A program made the translations under genes and the position numbers. Positions 1 through 11,900 of a DNA stretch of 64,000 bases are shown in pieces. A model generated the notes under the pieces. It did no database searches. It was not told the origin of the DNA and saw only the letters and a program-made list of their open reading frames with translations. This DNA is from Schoenobius gigantellus. Taxonomy: Eukaryota; Arthropoda; Insecta; Lepidoptera; Crambidae. The DNA is taken from NCBI GenBank assembly GCA_963935595.1, contig OZ012559.1, forward strand, positions 13,167,001-13,231,000, written 5' to 3'. Each line of letters opens with the position of its first letter. The stretch's first letter is position 1.

Positions 1-407
1 TATGACTACTCAGTAAATCTACTGGAAATAGCCGGTATTTAGAATACCCGTTCAAGGCCAGGGCGGACAGCTAAATTATGATAAATATGCCGTTTAATTG
101 AAAAAAAAAATTATTAGAGAACGACTAAGAGCATACAACATATCAAATTACATAAAAAATACGACATGTGCGAGTCGAACTCGCGTACTGAGGGATCCGT
201 ACAATGGGGATCGGCTGGTCGACACGGTTGGGTACTGTGTCCTGCATTGCACTCGACCCCTACGATTGTGGAAGCAGCTAGGAGACACTAGCGCTTTATT
301 CGCAGAATACCAGGTTCTCAAAATACCAGATTCGCAAAATAGGAGATTTTGGACAGTTAAAATCAAAATATTATTAGGTAACATTTATTTATATGATGGT
401 AGGTATT
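1..407. other. Non-coding DNA with a short dispersed-repeat remnant
   Basis: No coding sequence is supported here. The short ORFs have no recognisable motif and overlap each other on both strands. At about 163-200 there is a reverse-oriented scrap with 'gcgagtcgaactcgcgtac' followed by 'tgagggatccgtacaa'. It resembles the terminal part of the 'acggaaccct' repeat seen in longer form at 48868-49426. Confidence 0.5.
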
Positions 408-645
408 TACATGATGCTCCCATGCCTCTGGTGGAGAGGGAGGCCCGTACTGTTCCTGGCATTACGGGCCAAGCCAAGCGACTTACGCGTGCCCAGCGCC
501 CTGCGCATGCACGTAGTCGCCTGTCTAGGATGGCCAGAGATGTTCCCGAAGGGTTTAGTGGGTAGTCGCGGTGTAATGCCGTTTAGTCCCACACACCCTT
601 GCCCTTACCCAAGGGGTCGGAAGGTGCGCAAACACGCTTTATTGA
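408..645 (+). mobile_element. Probable LINE 3'-UTR fragment (R1-clade-like)
   Basis: This GC-rich island stands out from AT-rich surroundings. The stretch around 555-640 ('gggtttagtgggtagtcg', then 'cccacacacccttgccctt') has the composition and phrasing of the 3' UTR of the R1-clade element at 32350-32400, which also has 'gggttttagtgggtcgg' followed by 'cccacacacg'. No RT domain remains. The ORFs across it (98-565 and 393-695) show no conserved motif and are treated as chance. The family call is an inference from short shared words. Confidence 0.4.
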
Positions 646-2383
646 ATGCGTTAAAAATAATGGCTAAACGTGGTGGCCACATCTGCAGAGTTTAATTCTA
701 AAGCTATTAACGTCTAACGCCGCTAACAATACCGCATAGAAGTTAACACATTATACTGTTAGCCACATCTGTGTAGTGTCAAAATTATCCCGTATGATAA
801 CGCACAAGGACGCAGGTGGAGCCGTAGCATCTCTACATCAGTAACATAGACAAATAATTGTGCAGTTTCAAACTGCATGACCAGTTTACGTACACGCACT
901 AAAACCTGTTTTTACAGTGAAATAAAAAAGTTTAAACCATTATCGCATGACCATCTCACACTCGGCGGGACGGTAAAAGTGGAAAACAATTTCCAAGCAC
1001 AAACTTCACTGCGTTTCAAAGTTCTAATATCGAAATGCACTTTATCTATGAGAGCGTTCCGCGCTCGAGGCGAGAGGGTGGTGCACATCAAAGATGTCTT
1101 CGCGTTTACGCTGACGACGCTCATCTCTGAAGGTATTAGGCGACATCACACCTCACTCAAAAGGAACCTCTAAATTGTTACAGCCACGATATAAATTCGC
1201 TTAACGCGCGGCGTGTTGTGAGTTTTTTATAGGCTTGTCGCTGCTTCCGAAGGGGTAAACGTCGGTTTACGCCGTCTCACAGACGCGAGGCATGAGAGTA
1301 TAATAAAGCCAATAAGGTTTATACCTTTTATCTTAAATGCTCCAGACGTCCCCCGCCCGATTGTACGAAATTCAAGACTAAGTAATTTATTTCGCATCGA
1401 GAGACGCCTGCTAATTACAATTTAAGGCAAGGAATTCGAGTTAATGTTTTCAATGTGCCTGTCGTGTTTTCTTTGAAGGTGTACAATGCGAGCTAATATT
1501 AATATATGTATGTGTACACGTAACTTTGAGCGCTTCTTGTTTCGACAAGATTGGGCTGCGATTATCGGATTTAGGATAATTAATTCCGGATAAAAGCAGA
1601 TATTTGGATTTTTCTGAAGTAACGGTGGATTAATTGTTTTATCTTTAAACAATTACCTCGATGTAAAGTAATGACTTTTGTCTCTTTATAAATTTCGTTA
1701 AATTAAAGATTGCTTGGTCTAGTAAAGAGTCCCGGATTATGCAAATATTGCTGTTACAAACAAAAATATTTGTTGTCGGGTATAATTTAGTGCATATCCA
1801 AGTTTTTAATGATAACTTTGGGATAGATAAATCGGTGTCAGGTTAACAAGCTTTTCTCCACGTCTCTTCGATAGAATTTGTTGTGACAGAAACACGAAAA
1901 TGTCCGACTATTACACTTTTTGCACCTCAAATGGTTAACAGAAATGCGAAAAGCAGATTAGTGTTGAAGTATAAAAGTTATCTGGATCTATTCCTCAACT
2001 GTAGAAGACCTGACTCTTATCTCCATATATTGTGGTTCCAACAAAGTTGTCGGAGTAGACTCATCTGTACTAAATGTAAGTCAAAATATATTAGTTTTAA
2101 TTGTGATACATTTGGTTAAGATAGTGACAGACAGCCAGCTGGTTCGAAAGAGTACCCCCCACCAATGTCGCTAAAAATCCTGTAAAAAAACACAAACAGA
2201 TATTCGATTTATTCTTACCACCCTACGTAGGTTAAGCAAGAAGAATAATAACCTTGCTCGCCATTTGTATTCCTTTATCGCGCTTTCAGGAATGTTGAAT
2301 TTGCGCTGTGCCTTGGCGAAGTTGAAGGTCAGACTCTACAAGGTCTAATCTATCACTATACTCTGCCGCACTTCTTGATACTA
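646..2383. other. Non-coding DNA, nothing recognised
   Basis: About 1.7 kb of AT-rich sequence. ORFs at 877-1173, 1422-1652 and 1883-2119 are short, have no motif and are not bounded by convincing splice signals. I see no tRNA, hairpin longer than about 20 bp, or long repeat. Confidence 0.5.
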
Positions 2384-2600
2384 GAGTGCCTAGAGTGAGT
2401 TTTATCGAGTTTTACTCGATCACACGCATCGAACGCGTTAACGCGAATTTGTATGAAATTGAGGCAGCGCCATCTAGTAGCTACTATGGAATCATCTAGT
2501 AGCTGCTAGATGGCACTGCCTCAATCCCATACAAATTCGCGTTTACGCGTTCGATGCCTGTGTTCGAGTGAAACTCGGTAAAATTCACACTAGGTACTCC
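2384..2600. repeat. Foldback (palindromic) MITE with about 95-bp arms
   Basis: The left arm (2389-2484) and right arm (2495-2592) are reverse complements with scattered mismatches around a 10-nt loop. For example 'catcgaacgcgttaacgcga' pairs with 'tcgcgtttacgcgttcgatg', and 'ttgaggcagcgccatctag' with 'ctagatggcactgcctcaa'. No ORF is present. The structure fits a non-autonomous foldback transposon or a small inverted duplication. No target-site duplication could be fixed by eye. Confidence 0.75.
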
Positions 2601-4350
2601 GCTTTTATTGGAACTCGATTCGAATTCATTCGAAAAATGACAGTTACATTTTGTAATGTTGGATAACTTGGATACGAATACATATAATATATATACACTT
2701 TGATTCAATGATCGTTAATATCGAGTTTGATTCCCACATCTGTCTTCATATCATATATTACGTTCTCACATTAAACAGCGCCGTCTCGCAGTCAATGGGA
2801 TCAATTGAGATATCCCGTTGCGCTATGCATCTTCGATCCCGAGGGGTCATTTGATACCATTGTCCGCGCACTATGTGGAAATTACCTGAAACAAATATTT
2901 GAAACGGTTAACAACGTGTCACATAACATAGCTGCTACCCTAATGTGTATTATGCGACCTCGTCAATCATTACAAATATCGAATTTCTACACAGATTCAA
3001 AAATTCTGAAACAAAATTTTAGCTATTTTTTTTCGAACTGTTGCCTGTTATTAATGTATCAAGTTAAATCAAAATTAGTTAATTAACTGATGCGTGAAAA
3101 AGTAACATGTTACTTTCGTCATCTTGTTTGCGTATGTATTGTATAGTCGGACAAAAAAGAGTTGAAATTCAGTTTTGCGTCATAAAACAACACAGTTGTT
3201 TCCTTTGCAATAACATACTGACAGCTACTAAGGTTGTTGTCCTTACACAAAGTCTGATCAACAGTGGTAAACGACTTTCTTTGTCGAAAGTGAGCACCAT
3301 ATGCTCACTTTATTTTGACACATCATTATCAGTCTTAAAGTGATTGCAAACAAGTTTCATTATTCGAATACCTTTATATTAAACTTATTTTTCATAAAAC
3401 AAACATAATTTCGAATCCACATTTAATGCGATAAACATATTTTTTTTATTGGCATGAGGAGTATTAGTCCAATTTCAGTTTAACGCGTACTAAGCAATGG
3501 CGTGCGGGTGACCAATTATCATGCATCAAACAACCACTTCAAACTTGTATTCAGGTTAATTTTCTCCCTTTGAAACACTGCGAAGAGGGATATTTGAGCG
3601 GATATACACTCCGTTTTTTTTTTTCAAACCCACGCTTTCAAGTCCGAAGCGGAGGGCCCGGTTCGACGTCCTGCGTACTTTTTAATGAAACTTCCTTGAT
3701 TTGCATTCGGGAGTATGAAGAAGATTAAGAAATGTTCGAGTAGTATATCTTCAAGTTATCGAAAACGAATTTTCTTGGAATCAGAATTGATACATTTTTA
3801 AGACGTTATATTTACGACGAAACAGAAAGTCTTTTTCAACGTTGCTCTGTGTTAATACCCATCTAGTTCCTTGAATTCGATCTCAAGTGGACAGCGCTAG
3901 ATCATTTTAGGACAAGGGTATTAACAATATCAAAATTGGAACCCCTATTCAATAACAATATAAATTGATGCCCAAGATAACATTTCCCCAAATTGGAATT
4001 ATACTGAAGTATTGACAATCTCAATTTGTCCCGTCGAAACTATGGTTACATTTTGACGTAATAGAAGGGAACCTAATCCTAAAACAAATTCCCCACTCCC
4101 CGTGTTCATCGAGAAAATTATCTCCGTTAATGTAAAAACAAAGTAAGAATCTTAAGGGAATTTTCTTAATTAATTAATCCAATTTCTTTTGCCCCTCCAT
4201 TTCCAAGGCGTTCAGATATAATATTAAAATCCATTATTTAATATATATAATAATCACTAGCTTCTTACTTGGCTTTGGTAGTGAATTACGTTTTTAAAGA
4301 TCTTTTATAAGAAGTGTTGGTATAATATAGACTATTTAAAACACTCTAAG
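2601..4350. other. Non-coding DNA, nothing recognised
   Basis: AT-rich sequence with a few small ORFs (2805-3086, 3107-3343) that carry no identifiable motif. No RNA gene or long repeat was seen. Confidence 0.5.
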
Positions 4351-4527
4351 CTGCCCCCCTAGACAAGACGCATTTCGATAATCGCTGTCGCAATCACTAG
4401 AAGGAAAATGTATGGGATTTGACATAAGCCCTCGCTTAGCTTTCGAGTGCAATTGTCAAATCTCATACATTGTCCATTTAGCGATTGCGATAACGATTAT
4501 CGAAATACATCTTTTCTAGAGGGGCTG
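4351..4527. repeat. Foldback MITE with CCCCTAGACA termini, copy 1
   Basis: The element begins 'ctgcccccctagacaa' and ends 'tctagaggggctgg'. Its arms pair over about 85 bp: 'gcatttcgataatcgctgtc' pairs with 'gataacgattatcgaaatac'. The centre contains 'aatgtatgggatttgaca' and its near complement. The termini match the element at 47013-47198 although most of the arms do not. Confidence 0.75.
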
Positions 4528-4785
4528 GTCTCCTTCATTGGTCAAGCTAATTATAGGTCATCTCGGGTCCGATTCCCGGATCGGGCAAATGCTTTTTGAG
4601 TCTTTTTACTCCGTGAATTTCGATATGTGTGGGCAATATGTTTTATGGGAATCGGCTCTATCTTGTATCGCCCACCTACTGCTTTGCTCATAGTACTGAC
4701 TCATGCGCAGGGACACACAACAAATAAGCCAATAATTAGCTGCGTTCTCCTATGAGGTTGGAGGATTTCTCTAGTTCACTTCATT
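4528..4785 (+). mobile_element. tRNA-derived SINE (degenerate)
   Basis: The segment 'tcgggtccgattcccggatc' at about 4563-4582 looks like a Pol III B-box (GGTTCGANTCC type). 'gggcaaatgctttttgagtc' and a 'gtgtgggcaatatg' block follow. This order (B-box, 'cgggcaaa', 'cgatatg', 'catgcgcaggg') is that of a SINE type abundant in moths. The A-box region is degenerate. It directly abuts the foldback at 4351-4527. Confidence 0.55.
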
Positions 4786-5425
4786 GGAGCAATAAATTCT
4801 GTACCTATCTAGCTTTTTGGTAAAATTATTTTCTTTGAACAACACCGTCATTTCTTTAATTCTTTTCCTTTGAAAATAAATTTCGCGTTATTTTACACCT
4901 TTGCCTGTGAGTTTTTGAATTCAAACATTGAGTGCCATTTCTTAATGGACCGAACTGACTGCAAAGTCATGGACGCAAACACCAGTAAATTGGCGATAAC
5001 TCCCGCAACTCCAGTCTTGCGGGATAATAACAACTTTTCACGCAATAATTTGTAATTGCACGCATAATTGCAATTTATGTAATTTTTCCACTCGTCAAAC
5101 ATACGTAGGCGTAGCTATTTACCGTATTCGTCAGTGTCTACATTTCGGGTCAGGAATAGGTTATAGGTAGCTCGATAAATAAAGCATTTTATTATTTTTG
5201 AAAAGTACTTTAATTAAATCCATTTTATTCATTGTCTGCTAAATTAATTCCGTTGCGCAAATAATTTTAAAATGTGAATGAATTTTGAAATAAAATATAA
5301 ATTTTGTTTTATGAATTTATTGACAGACAGTAACCTGTAAAGCCGAGCTGTAAAGCGTTCGAAACGTCAGGCTAAATAATTAAAATATTTTAATACTAAA
5401 TATACGCTAGTAAATCCAAATAGTG
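4786..5425. other. Non-coding DNA, nothing recognised
   Basis: AT-rich sequence. The overlapping ORFs at 4870-5055 and 4893-5102 are chance. 'gaaacgtcaggctaaataat' at about 5360 precedes the LINE tail at 5426 and may be its target flank. Confidence 0.5.
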
Positions 5426-5868
5426 TTTTTTTTTTATGTAAGGCCCAGCAAATGACCTCCTCCCGCCTGATGTTAAGCGGTGAAAGAGGCCCAAATGAGT
5501 TGACAGATAGAGTAGGGACGACATCCACTATCCTACCTGCCCGCCCCTTGCCGGCCTAAAAGATGCTTTTTCACACCTCTTTTGAAGGAACCCATGTTGT
5601 AGGATGGAGGAAACACGTGCGCAGGTAGAGAATTCCAAGTGTGGGATGAACGACAGAAGAAGGAATCTTGGAATTTCTTGGTACGGTGTGAAAAGGAGGA
5701 CACACTGTACGGATGACTCCGAAGGCCCTTACGCGTGTTTCTGTTAAGGAATGGAGAGGGAGGGATAAGGTTAAAGAGCTCCTCAGAGCATTCCCCATGG
5801 AATATTTTATGACATTTTTTTTTTGTGTATTTTATGACAGTCACAATTCGCGACTTCTTATTACCCAC
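5426..5868 (-). mobile_element. Jockey-like LINE, 3'-terminal fragment (C-terminal ORF2 tail, antisense)
   Basis: Read on the minus strand, this encodes the C-terminal tail of a LINE ORF2: FHGECSEELFNLIPPSPF, then WNSLPAHVFPPSYN, GSFKRGVKKHLLGRQG and a stop. It is homologous to 32570-32847 in this window, which has YHGECSEELFSLIPPSPF and FPPSYNPGSFKRGVKKHL. Downstream on the minus strand come the 3' UTR and an A-tail, seen as a T-run at 5426-5435. No RT domain is present. This is a dead-on-arrival 5'-truncated insertion. Confidence 0.85.
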
Positions 5869-6079
5869 ACTGTCTTATTTATACAAGGTACAGAAGACAA
5901 TACGACGATAAATGATAAAACGGGTAATATTTGTTAATAATAGCGATTTGAAATTATTAAATGTCGCTTGACATTCAAGTAAAGCATTTCTCTGTCTTGA
6001 AAGATAAAAACGTAGGGGTGTGAAAATCACCAATAAATACAATAACAATACACACCAAAAATCTGTTTACACCAATACC

Positions 6080-6350
6080 ATGGAGACTCTCTACCAGGGT
6101 CGCCTGCTTGGGTACCTCCGTCCTACTTTTTTCTGCCGCAAAGCAGCAGTGCTGGCATTGCTGTGTTCCGGTTTGAAGGGTAAGATATTGCAGTGACTTT
6201 ACACCTTATGTCACAAGTTGGCAACGTACACTGCGGTTCTTGTGGGAGTTGCAGATTTGCTGCGAATCTCACAAGAACCACATGTACTATAGGTGACTGT
6301 TACCACTTACCATCAGGTGGGCAGTATGCTTGTTTGCCAACTTAGTTGTA
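6080..6350 (+). repeat. Dispersed repeat (LINE 3'-end like), copy A
   Basis: Homologous in direct orientation to 38568-38905. Shared words in order are 'ctgccgcaaagcagca', 'gctgtgttccggtttgaag', 'cttatgtcacaagttggcaa', 'gcgaatctcacaagaacca' and 'taccatcaggtgg'. The last motif resembles the 3' end of the Jockey-like LINE at about 32915 ('taccaccaggtgg'), so this may be a LINE-derived 3' tail. There is no long ORF. The sequence from 5869 to 6080 shows nothing. Confidence 0.7.
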
Positions 6351-7543
6351 TAAAATAGCCTCTAAGCTGTAAGGTGATAACCATGAAAGCTATACATCGT
6401 GTAGAAAATATTAAAAATAAAAAATCTTCCTTATAACTTATCTTATCGGCTTTAGAAGTCACTACTCAAGTAAATTCGCTGTCTTATCGACATCTCTACC
6501 TTGTATACCACCGGGCGGGTCGCTAATTGCAAATAAATGGACAATCACTAAAGCTTGAATACAAAAGCGACGTTTCAACGTCAAGATTGTAATAAAACAT
6601 TAATTACTACCCTCATTATTGCCTCGATTCACACTAAAACAAGTGATGTCCAAAACAAAGAATTACTCCACTCGGCGACCTCACTCCGCTTATGCCTTAT
6701 TTTAGAGCTAATTTAATTTTCCACAATGGCCACCCTGAACACGCTGCATAACTGGCAAAAAACCGGCTGGGTCTCATAATTGGACTAATTAGCTCGGAAA
6801 GTCACGTACAAATTAAGATGGCGAAGAAAAAATCCCGCCCCGGCTGGTACGTTCCGAACGAACGCCGGAAACGGTTCGGATCGTTTGAAATTAAAACGAT
6901 AACGATTCCTTTTATTTGTTTTTTAGAAAGAAAATAGTTTCTGCTCTAATTAAACTCGTGAAGTTCGGAAAATTGTTCTGTTCCAGTTTCTACCTCCTTA
7001 TCTGTGTGTTCGGTGGGCGACCATTTCTGTTTGCATACGTTTAATAGCCAAAATTAACTTTTACTTGAATATATTTACGTTATGTAAGTATTCACCTATA
7101 TAATGTATGTAAATGTAAATACATTTACTTTAGGCTGCCTGTGAGTAATTCTATTGCTTTATTAGATTTGATGTATGAACTTTTTAAATGAATTTGCATT
7201 AAATGTGATGAAGATTCTATCACGATACCAAAGTTCAACGTGATTGACATTTTGTGTGTGTTATTAATATTTCTCGGCCTATTTTTTCTAAGCAAAACAT
7301 AACACAATAGTAATAATAATGTTACAAAACTTCCATGCAAGTTCTCTACTACATACAAACTACAGTATTGTTTATTGGTTTCACTTGTGACATAATTAAT
7401 GTCAAAACGTAGTAGGTACCCAGTAATTTTACTGCTTTCCCTACCATTCAAATTGGAACGTAAGCATTGCTGCTTCGCGGCATAAGCAAAGTGAAAAGGA
7501 GACGTTGTCGGCCGAAAGGTATAATATAGAGGTTCAGACTCAC
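6351..7543. other. Non-coding DNA, nothing recognised
   Basis: AT-rich sequence with no convincing ORF (7125-7451 minus lacks any motif) and no long inverted repeat. Confidence 0.5.
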
Positions 7544-7685
7544 GGCCAGTTTCACTAACTTTGTCTTAGCTTAGGAGAATCCTAAGTAGTATGCTATCAG
7601 TTCTTGTCTTTAATAAAAAGTACGAGTAGGCGACAGCATCCTACATTGATTGACCTAAGCTAAGACAAGCTTAGTGAAATTGGCC
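7544..7685. mobile_element. MITE with about 32-bp terminal inverted repeats
   Basis: The left end 'ggccagtttcactaac' followed by 'ttgtcttagcttagg' is mirrored at the right end by 'cctaagctaagacaa' and 'gcttagtgaaattggcc'. The element is 142 bp with a non-palindromic 75-bp core and no coding capacity. Its class (Tc1/mariner, PIF, other) could not be assigned because the flanking duplication is not obvious. Confidence 0.8.
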
Positions 7686-7799
7686 ACCAGTGTCCAGTAA
7701 CTCTGTGTAATTCATAAATAATGGGATCATAGTCGCTATATATACACATTGTCTTCGGAAGCAGATAAATTACACCTGGTACACGGCAACAGTTTAAAA

Positions 7800-8135
7800 A
7801 CTAATGCAAAACAAGCGGGCCCAGGCCGGGACGGGAGGGCTCGGCGCATCGCGTGACGGCTGCAGTCACGTCAGCCGTCAGCCGCGCGTTACTGCCGAAT
7901 TAGGTACCTAGCACCGTCGCATCGCTAATGTACATAATCCGGGGATTTACATAATTCACTATTGGCTTAGTACATAGCGTTTTCGATTATACGTGGTAGA
8001 AGCCTTTTGTTGAGCAATCCTGCGAGAAAGTACATCCAGTCCAGCACACAGAAGATCGCAACCACATTACGTTCACATTACGTACGTGTGATTGAAGTCG
8101 CCAGTGTTCATTCGCAGAGGACGCAGTCAGTAAAT
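7800..8135 (+). promoter_or_regulatory. GC/CpG-rich promoter-like island (tentative)
   Basis: 7815-7915 is unusually GC- and CpG-rich for this window ('gccgggacgggagggctcgg', then 'gacggctgcagtcacgtcag'). About 210 bp later 'gcagtcagtaaat' (8124-8136) contains an insect initiator-like TCAGT at 8127. No ORF follows, so any transcript would start with a non-coding exon. Evidence is compositional only. Confidence 0.25.
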
Positions 8136-8275
8136 TTGTGTTGACAGTGTGTAGTTTTGGATTTTAACGCGAATGCACAATAGGCCACTGCAAACTTTTA
8201 ACGTATAAGATGCACACCACTTGTTTTACATGACATTTATGTTGTATAAAAAATACATTTTGAAAATAAATCGAA

Positions 8276-8456
8276 TGTGATATGCGTCGCGATCGGAGAA
8301 GGTAGTATTTTTCGCATCAAAACACTAACGGGCGATAGAATGCGTTTAATGACGCAACATCGCGACGTAATTGTATAGAGAGCTTCGAGGTTGTAAGTCA
8401 CCTCTACATCGCTAATGATGCGTGTTGGGTGGGCTCCATTGCAGCGTATCCAAAGC
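8276..8456 (-). mobile_element. Jockey-like LINE ORF2 remnant (antisense scrap)
   Basis: On the minus strand a stretch reads RIISDVEVTYNLEALY. It matches RIIGDVEVTNNLEPLQ encoded at about 32490-32540 by the Jockey-like LINE. The frame continues into CCVIKRILSP, probably a diverged counterpart of the CVVISRHLSAFYR region. It is a short, decayed piece of the same family as 5426-5868. Confidence 0.65.
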
Positions 8457-9164
8457 ATGAAGTACCTAAGTAGTTGGCGGAGCCTTCCCAGATCAGAGGT
8501 GCAAGCAATATTCTACATAACAATCGTACACACTGTGCCGTTATTTAACCCGTCATATAAGTTTTAAGTAAACTTTCCTCTATGCAGAGGTTGCCTGGTA
8601 TAAATTAGCGCTTTGGCAATAAGGTCGCCTTTTGTTTGTATTGACTCCGTTAAGCTAGTATACATTTTATTTAAAGAACAAAAAGGATATTCATTCATTC
8701 ATTCACAATATAACATTAATAAATAATACTGACTTAAACAAAAAAGAAGCAACGCTTGCACGTGCTTCATAGTTTACAAATCAGAATTAGGACTGAACCG
8801 CCGGCACCAAGCATATGCCTGTAATTCATATGTATCTTACTTATAATAAGCTTAATTATTTGTTATATGTTTGTAAAGGATACCCAACTTTCGAAATATT
8901 TTGGGCGGCCTACGAAAGTACCGGAAAAAACAAGGAAATGTGTATATTAGAAGCGCGCGTGTATCCTATAGCGATATTGATTGATGGATGTCTTTATATA
9001 ACTTTTTTGGCCGATGAAGCTTACCCACTGTGAAAAGATACATTTTCAAAGCTCCACGTAAGAAATTCTATTCACAAGCTTAGGTATATCAAAACACAAG
9101 CAAGTGACTAAACACACGTAGAGACGTATTCATGAAATTCAATCTTTAATTTTATTTTCACTAT
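8457..9164. other. Non-coding DNA, nothing recognised
   Basis: AT-rich sequence. The 72-codon ORF at 8815-9033 has no recognisable motif, signal peptide or splice context and is not called. Confidence 0.45.
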
Positions 9165-9220
9165 AAAAACTTTGTAATAGCACAAAAACTTTGTAATAGC
9201 ACAAAAACTTTGTGCTATTA
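9165..9220. repeat. 19-bp tandem repeat ending in an inverted copy
   Basis: 'aaaaactttgtaatagcac' occurs twice in tandem (9165-9183, 9184-9202) and is followed by 'aaaaactt' and an inverted copy, 'tgtgctattacaaag'. This gives a short strong hairpin. It looks like a local slippage and template-switch product. Confidence 0.85.
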
Positions 9221-10722
9221 CAAAGTGTGTATGTATTAATTGAAATGTATTAATTTGAATTTCAAATCTAGAAAGTAACAGCAATACACGCTCTGGAAAT
9301 TACAGCACTGCAGTATTTCCAATGTCATATCTGAATATCGACATCAAGAATTTCACCCAATATTCAAACTTGAAAATGGAACAAATATGCATGACTTCCA
9401 CGTTCAATACGCAGCGGAGCGTCGCTTCGAAGCGCGATGCACTCTGACGTACCAGACGGCTGCCGCAGAGCTGACGTCACAAACTTCCTCAGCTTTAATA
9501 ACGGTAATGAACGCGCAATGCAGTCGTGTCACTTGTCAGGGTGTGCCTAATATCGAATTACGTGCGCCTAACAGCGAGCTCGCTACTTCGAATTAGGATG
9601 CCTTCCCACCGATAAGTGGAGATGTGCTTAACAAATATGTACCTAATATGTGCAGCTAGAAATAAGGAGGCCCTTAACCCATTACGTTCCCATGCTTAGA
9701 TCGCCAGGTAGATAGATTACTACTCTAAAGTTCCATTACTGTTCTGGTTGGATTACTGTCCTCAATACCCTGTTGATCCAACTTTTATTCCCGCACATGT
9801 GGTAAGAGCAGTCTAAGGGAGCTTACCACGTACATCTCTACGAAACGATGGAAAACTGGAAACAAATCCTATAAGATGAAATAATAATATTTTTCCATAC
9901 AAACGTAGTTCCCCGTTTCCCTCCTGGATAATGACAAGAGTTGCATTATTTTGTACAAAAAAATCTATGGCCACTATTAGCATGTTCCTATGTTATTCTT
10001 TTTTTATTAAGTTAATTATAAAAAAAGATTTCAAAGCCCTAAAAAATTTACCAGACTTTCTGCTGTATTCAAACATCCAGCAAACAAATTTGACGTGATT
10101 ATATAAAAAAAACATAGAAACACAGCCAGCCCAGCCCTTCTTTAATTTTAAAGGCACGAAGCAATCTTTTTAGTCTAAGAGGAGAAAACAGGGGACTACG
10201 TAACGTCTATTTTGTGTACTTTTCATAGGTATCCATTTTACAAAAAAACTATTTTGAAATTCTCTCGACCTTAGTGTTTCCTCTTAAGACAGCATCTGTT
10301 ACGATTTCGTGAAGCAAAGCTCACTAAACCGCCCACTAAGAAATGTCGTAGGACTCTAGTCTACCAGCGCAATTCCGCTGGTATCTCCATATCCGGCTAA
10401 ATGCCACCGCAACCTCTTCGCCTTATTAAGGACATGGTTGATCATCAAGGAGGCCAATCGACTGAACCTATTGACAAAAAAGCCCTACCCCAACCGGTTT
10501 TGCTAGTTTGGTGGAGAATGCCAATTCCCCTCCTCCTAAAAGAGAGATGCCCGTGTTCAACAACGACATGTTAATATGAGTTGAAGTAAGAGACCACTTC
10601 TCAGGTTTGCTCGCTCCGCATCCTCGCGGCTACGCTCACTGCCTCGCACATCTCAAGTGCAAACATTCACTCCATTTCACGGCCTCACCACTACATACTT
10701 GCATCCAATCGCCTATACAAGT
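9221..10722. other. Non-coding DNA, nothing firmly recognised
   Basis: 9387-9596 is more GC-rich than its surroundings and open for 69 codons, but no motif is visible. 10330-10560 has a mixed-composition block with words reminiscent of LINE tails, not enough to name. No RNA gene was found. Confidence 0.4.
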
Positions 10723-11002
10723 TTATTTTTTAATTATCACAAAAAATTGTGTGCAAGTTCAGACAAGCAAACTGAACTTGTTGCTTGTTCAGACAAGCAA
10801 ACTGAACAACTTTTACAATGGGAACAACTTTGAAATCGCAAAAAAAAATCAATTGCTCCATACAAATGTTCAACATTCACTGTACCTAGATGTATGGAAC
10901 AGCTGATTTTTTTTGCGATTTCAAAGTTGTTCCCATTGTGAAAGTTGTTCAGTTTGCTTGTCTGAACAAGCACACAATTTTTTTGTGATAATTAAAAAAT
11001 AA
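10723..11002. repeat. Foldback MITE with about 110-bp arms
   Basis: The outer ends are 'tttattttttaattatcac' and 'gtgataattaaaaaataa'. The arms continue through 'aacttttacaatgggaacaa' and its complement 'ttgttcccattgtgaaagtt', then 'tttgaaatcgcaaaaaaaa' and 'ttttttttgcgatttcaaa'. The left arm carries an extra tandem copy of 'gttcagacaagcaaactgaa'. The ORFs at 10607-10906 (+) and 10737-10973 (-) are mirror images created by the palindrome and are not genes. Confidence 0.88.
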
Positions 11003-11900
11003 CCTTATATAATAATCGGTGTAAAAGCATCCTTATAATATGATAATGACGCGGCTGTCAAGCTGAATGCAGCGTTGCCTCGGTCTATCCTCGCTCCTCG
11101 GTTAGCAAGAAGTAGATGTTTGATGTTAGCACAAACTAAATTATTTACTATTTTAGTAGCGCCCAGATCGATAGACCGCTAACAGCATGAACCATTACGC
11201 ATTTATGGTGTTTGTTCGTCAAACTGAAACTTATAAAGTACCTGCTAACGAAAGCCCGATCACGATCACATTCGTAAGGAAAAAACTGATATTTTCAAAC
11301 GTATCTTTATGTGGTTTTATTTAGGTACACACAAGATACAAGTGATACTTTTTGTCGCTATAAGTTGTGCGGAAAATTGGATATTTCGCGTTAGTTCGCA
11401 AATAATTTTTAAACTTCTTAAAATTGGCTACGGCTTGTACCACAGATAATAATAGTTTAATAGTCATACAGCCGACTACATATTTTTAATGACTTTACAT
11501 ATTTTGATTTTTTGCGCTGAAAATATATACGTATTTATAATTAAATTATAATAATTCAACTTATAATATACCTACTGTTATTCCCTTTTAATGTTTGATG
11601 TTGGAAATATAGTGTGATTTTGCTGAATGGTCACAACCTTTGAGTTTAAAAAAAGTTTTTAAAAGAAACTTTCTGTGAGATATACACACAGTTTTGTGGG
11701 TATTGACACCGCAATTTTAAATTAAAAAGGATTGCAGTTGATTTTTCTAAGATAATAAAGCTCTTATCCTATTGAAACTTTTATGACATGAATACTTAAT
11801 ACTGTTAAATTGTTTATTGGAAAGCACCTGCGAAAGCCATATCTAAAATATCACTAAAAGCAAACAAATTGAATGATACATGTTCTACTCGTGAGATTAA
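11003..11900. other. Non-coding DNA, nothing recognised
   Basis: AT-rich sequence, no ORF above threshold, no long repeats. Confidence 0.5.

Noticed and set aside
9165..9220. CRISPR-like array
   Set aside because: Only two tandem 19-mers with no spacers, in an animal genome; a local slippage repeat explains it.
10607..10973. Overlapping ORFs on both strands with the shared peptide QTSKLN
   Set aside because: They are mirror translations of the two arms of a palindrome, so the match is a consequence of the inverted repeat.
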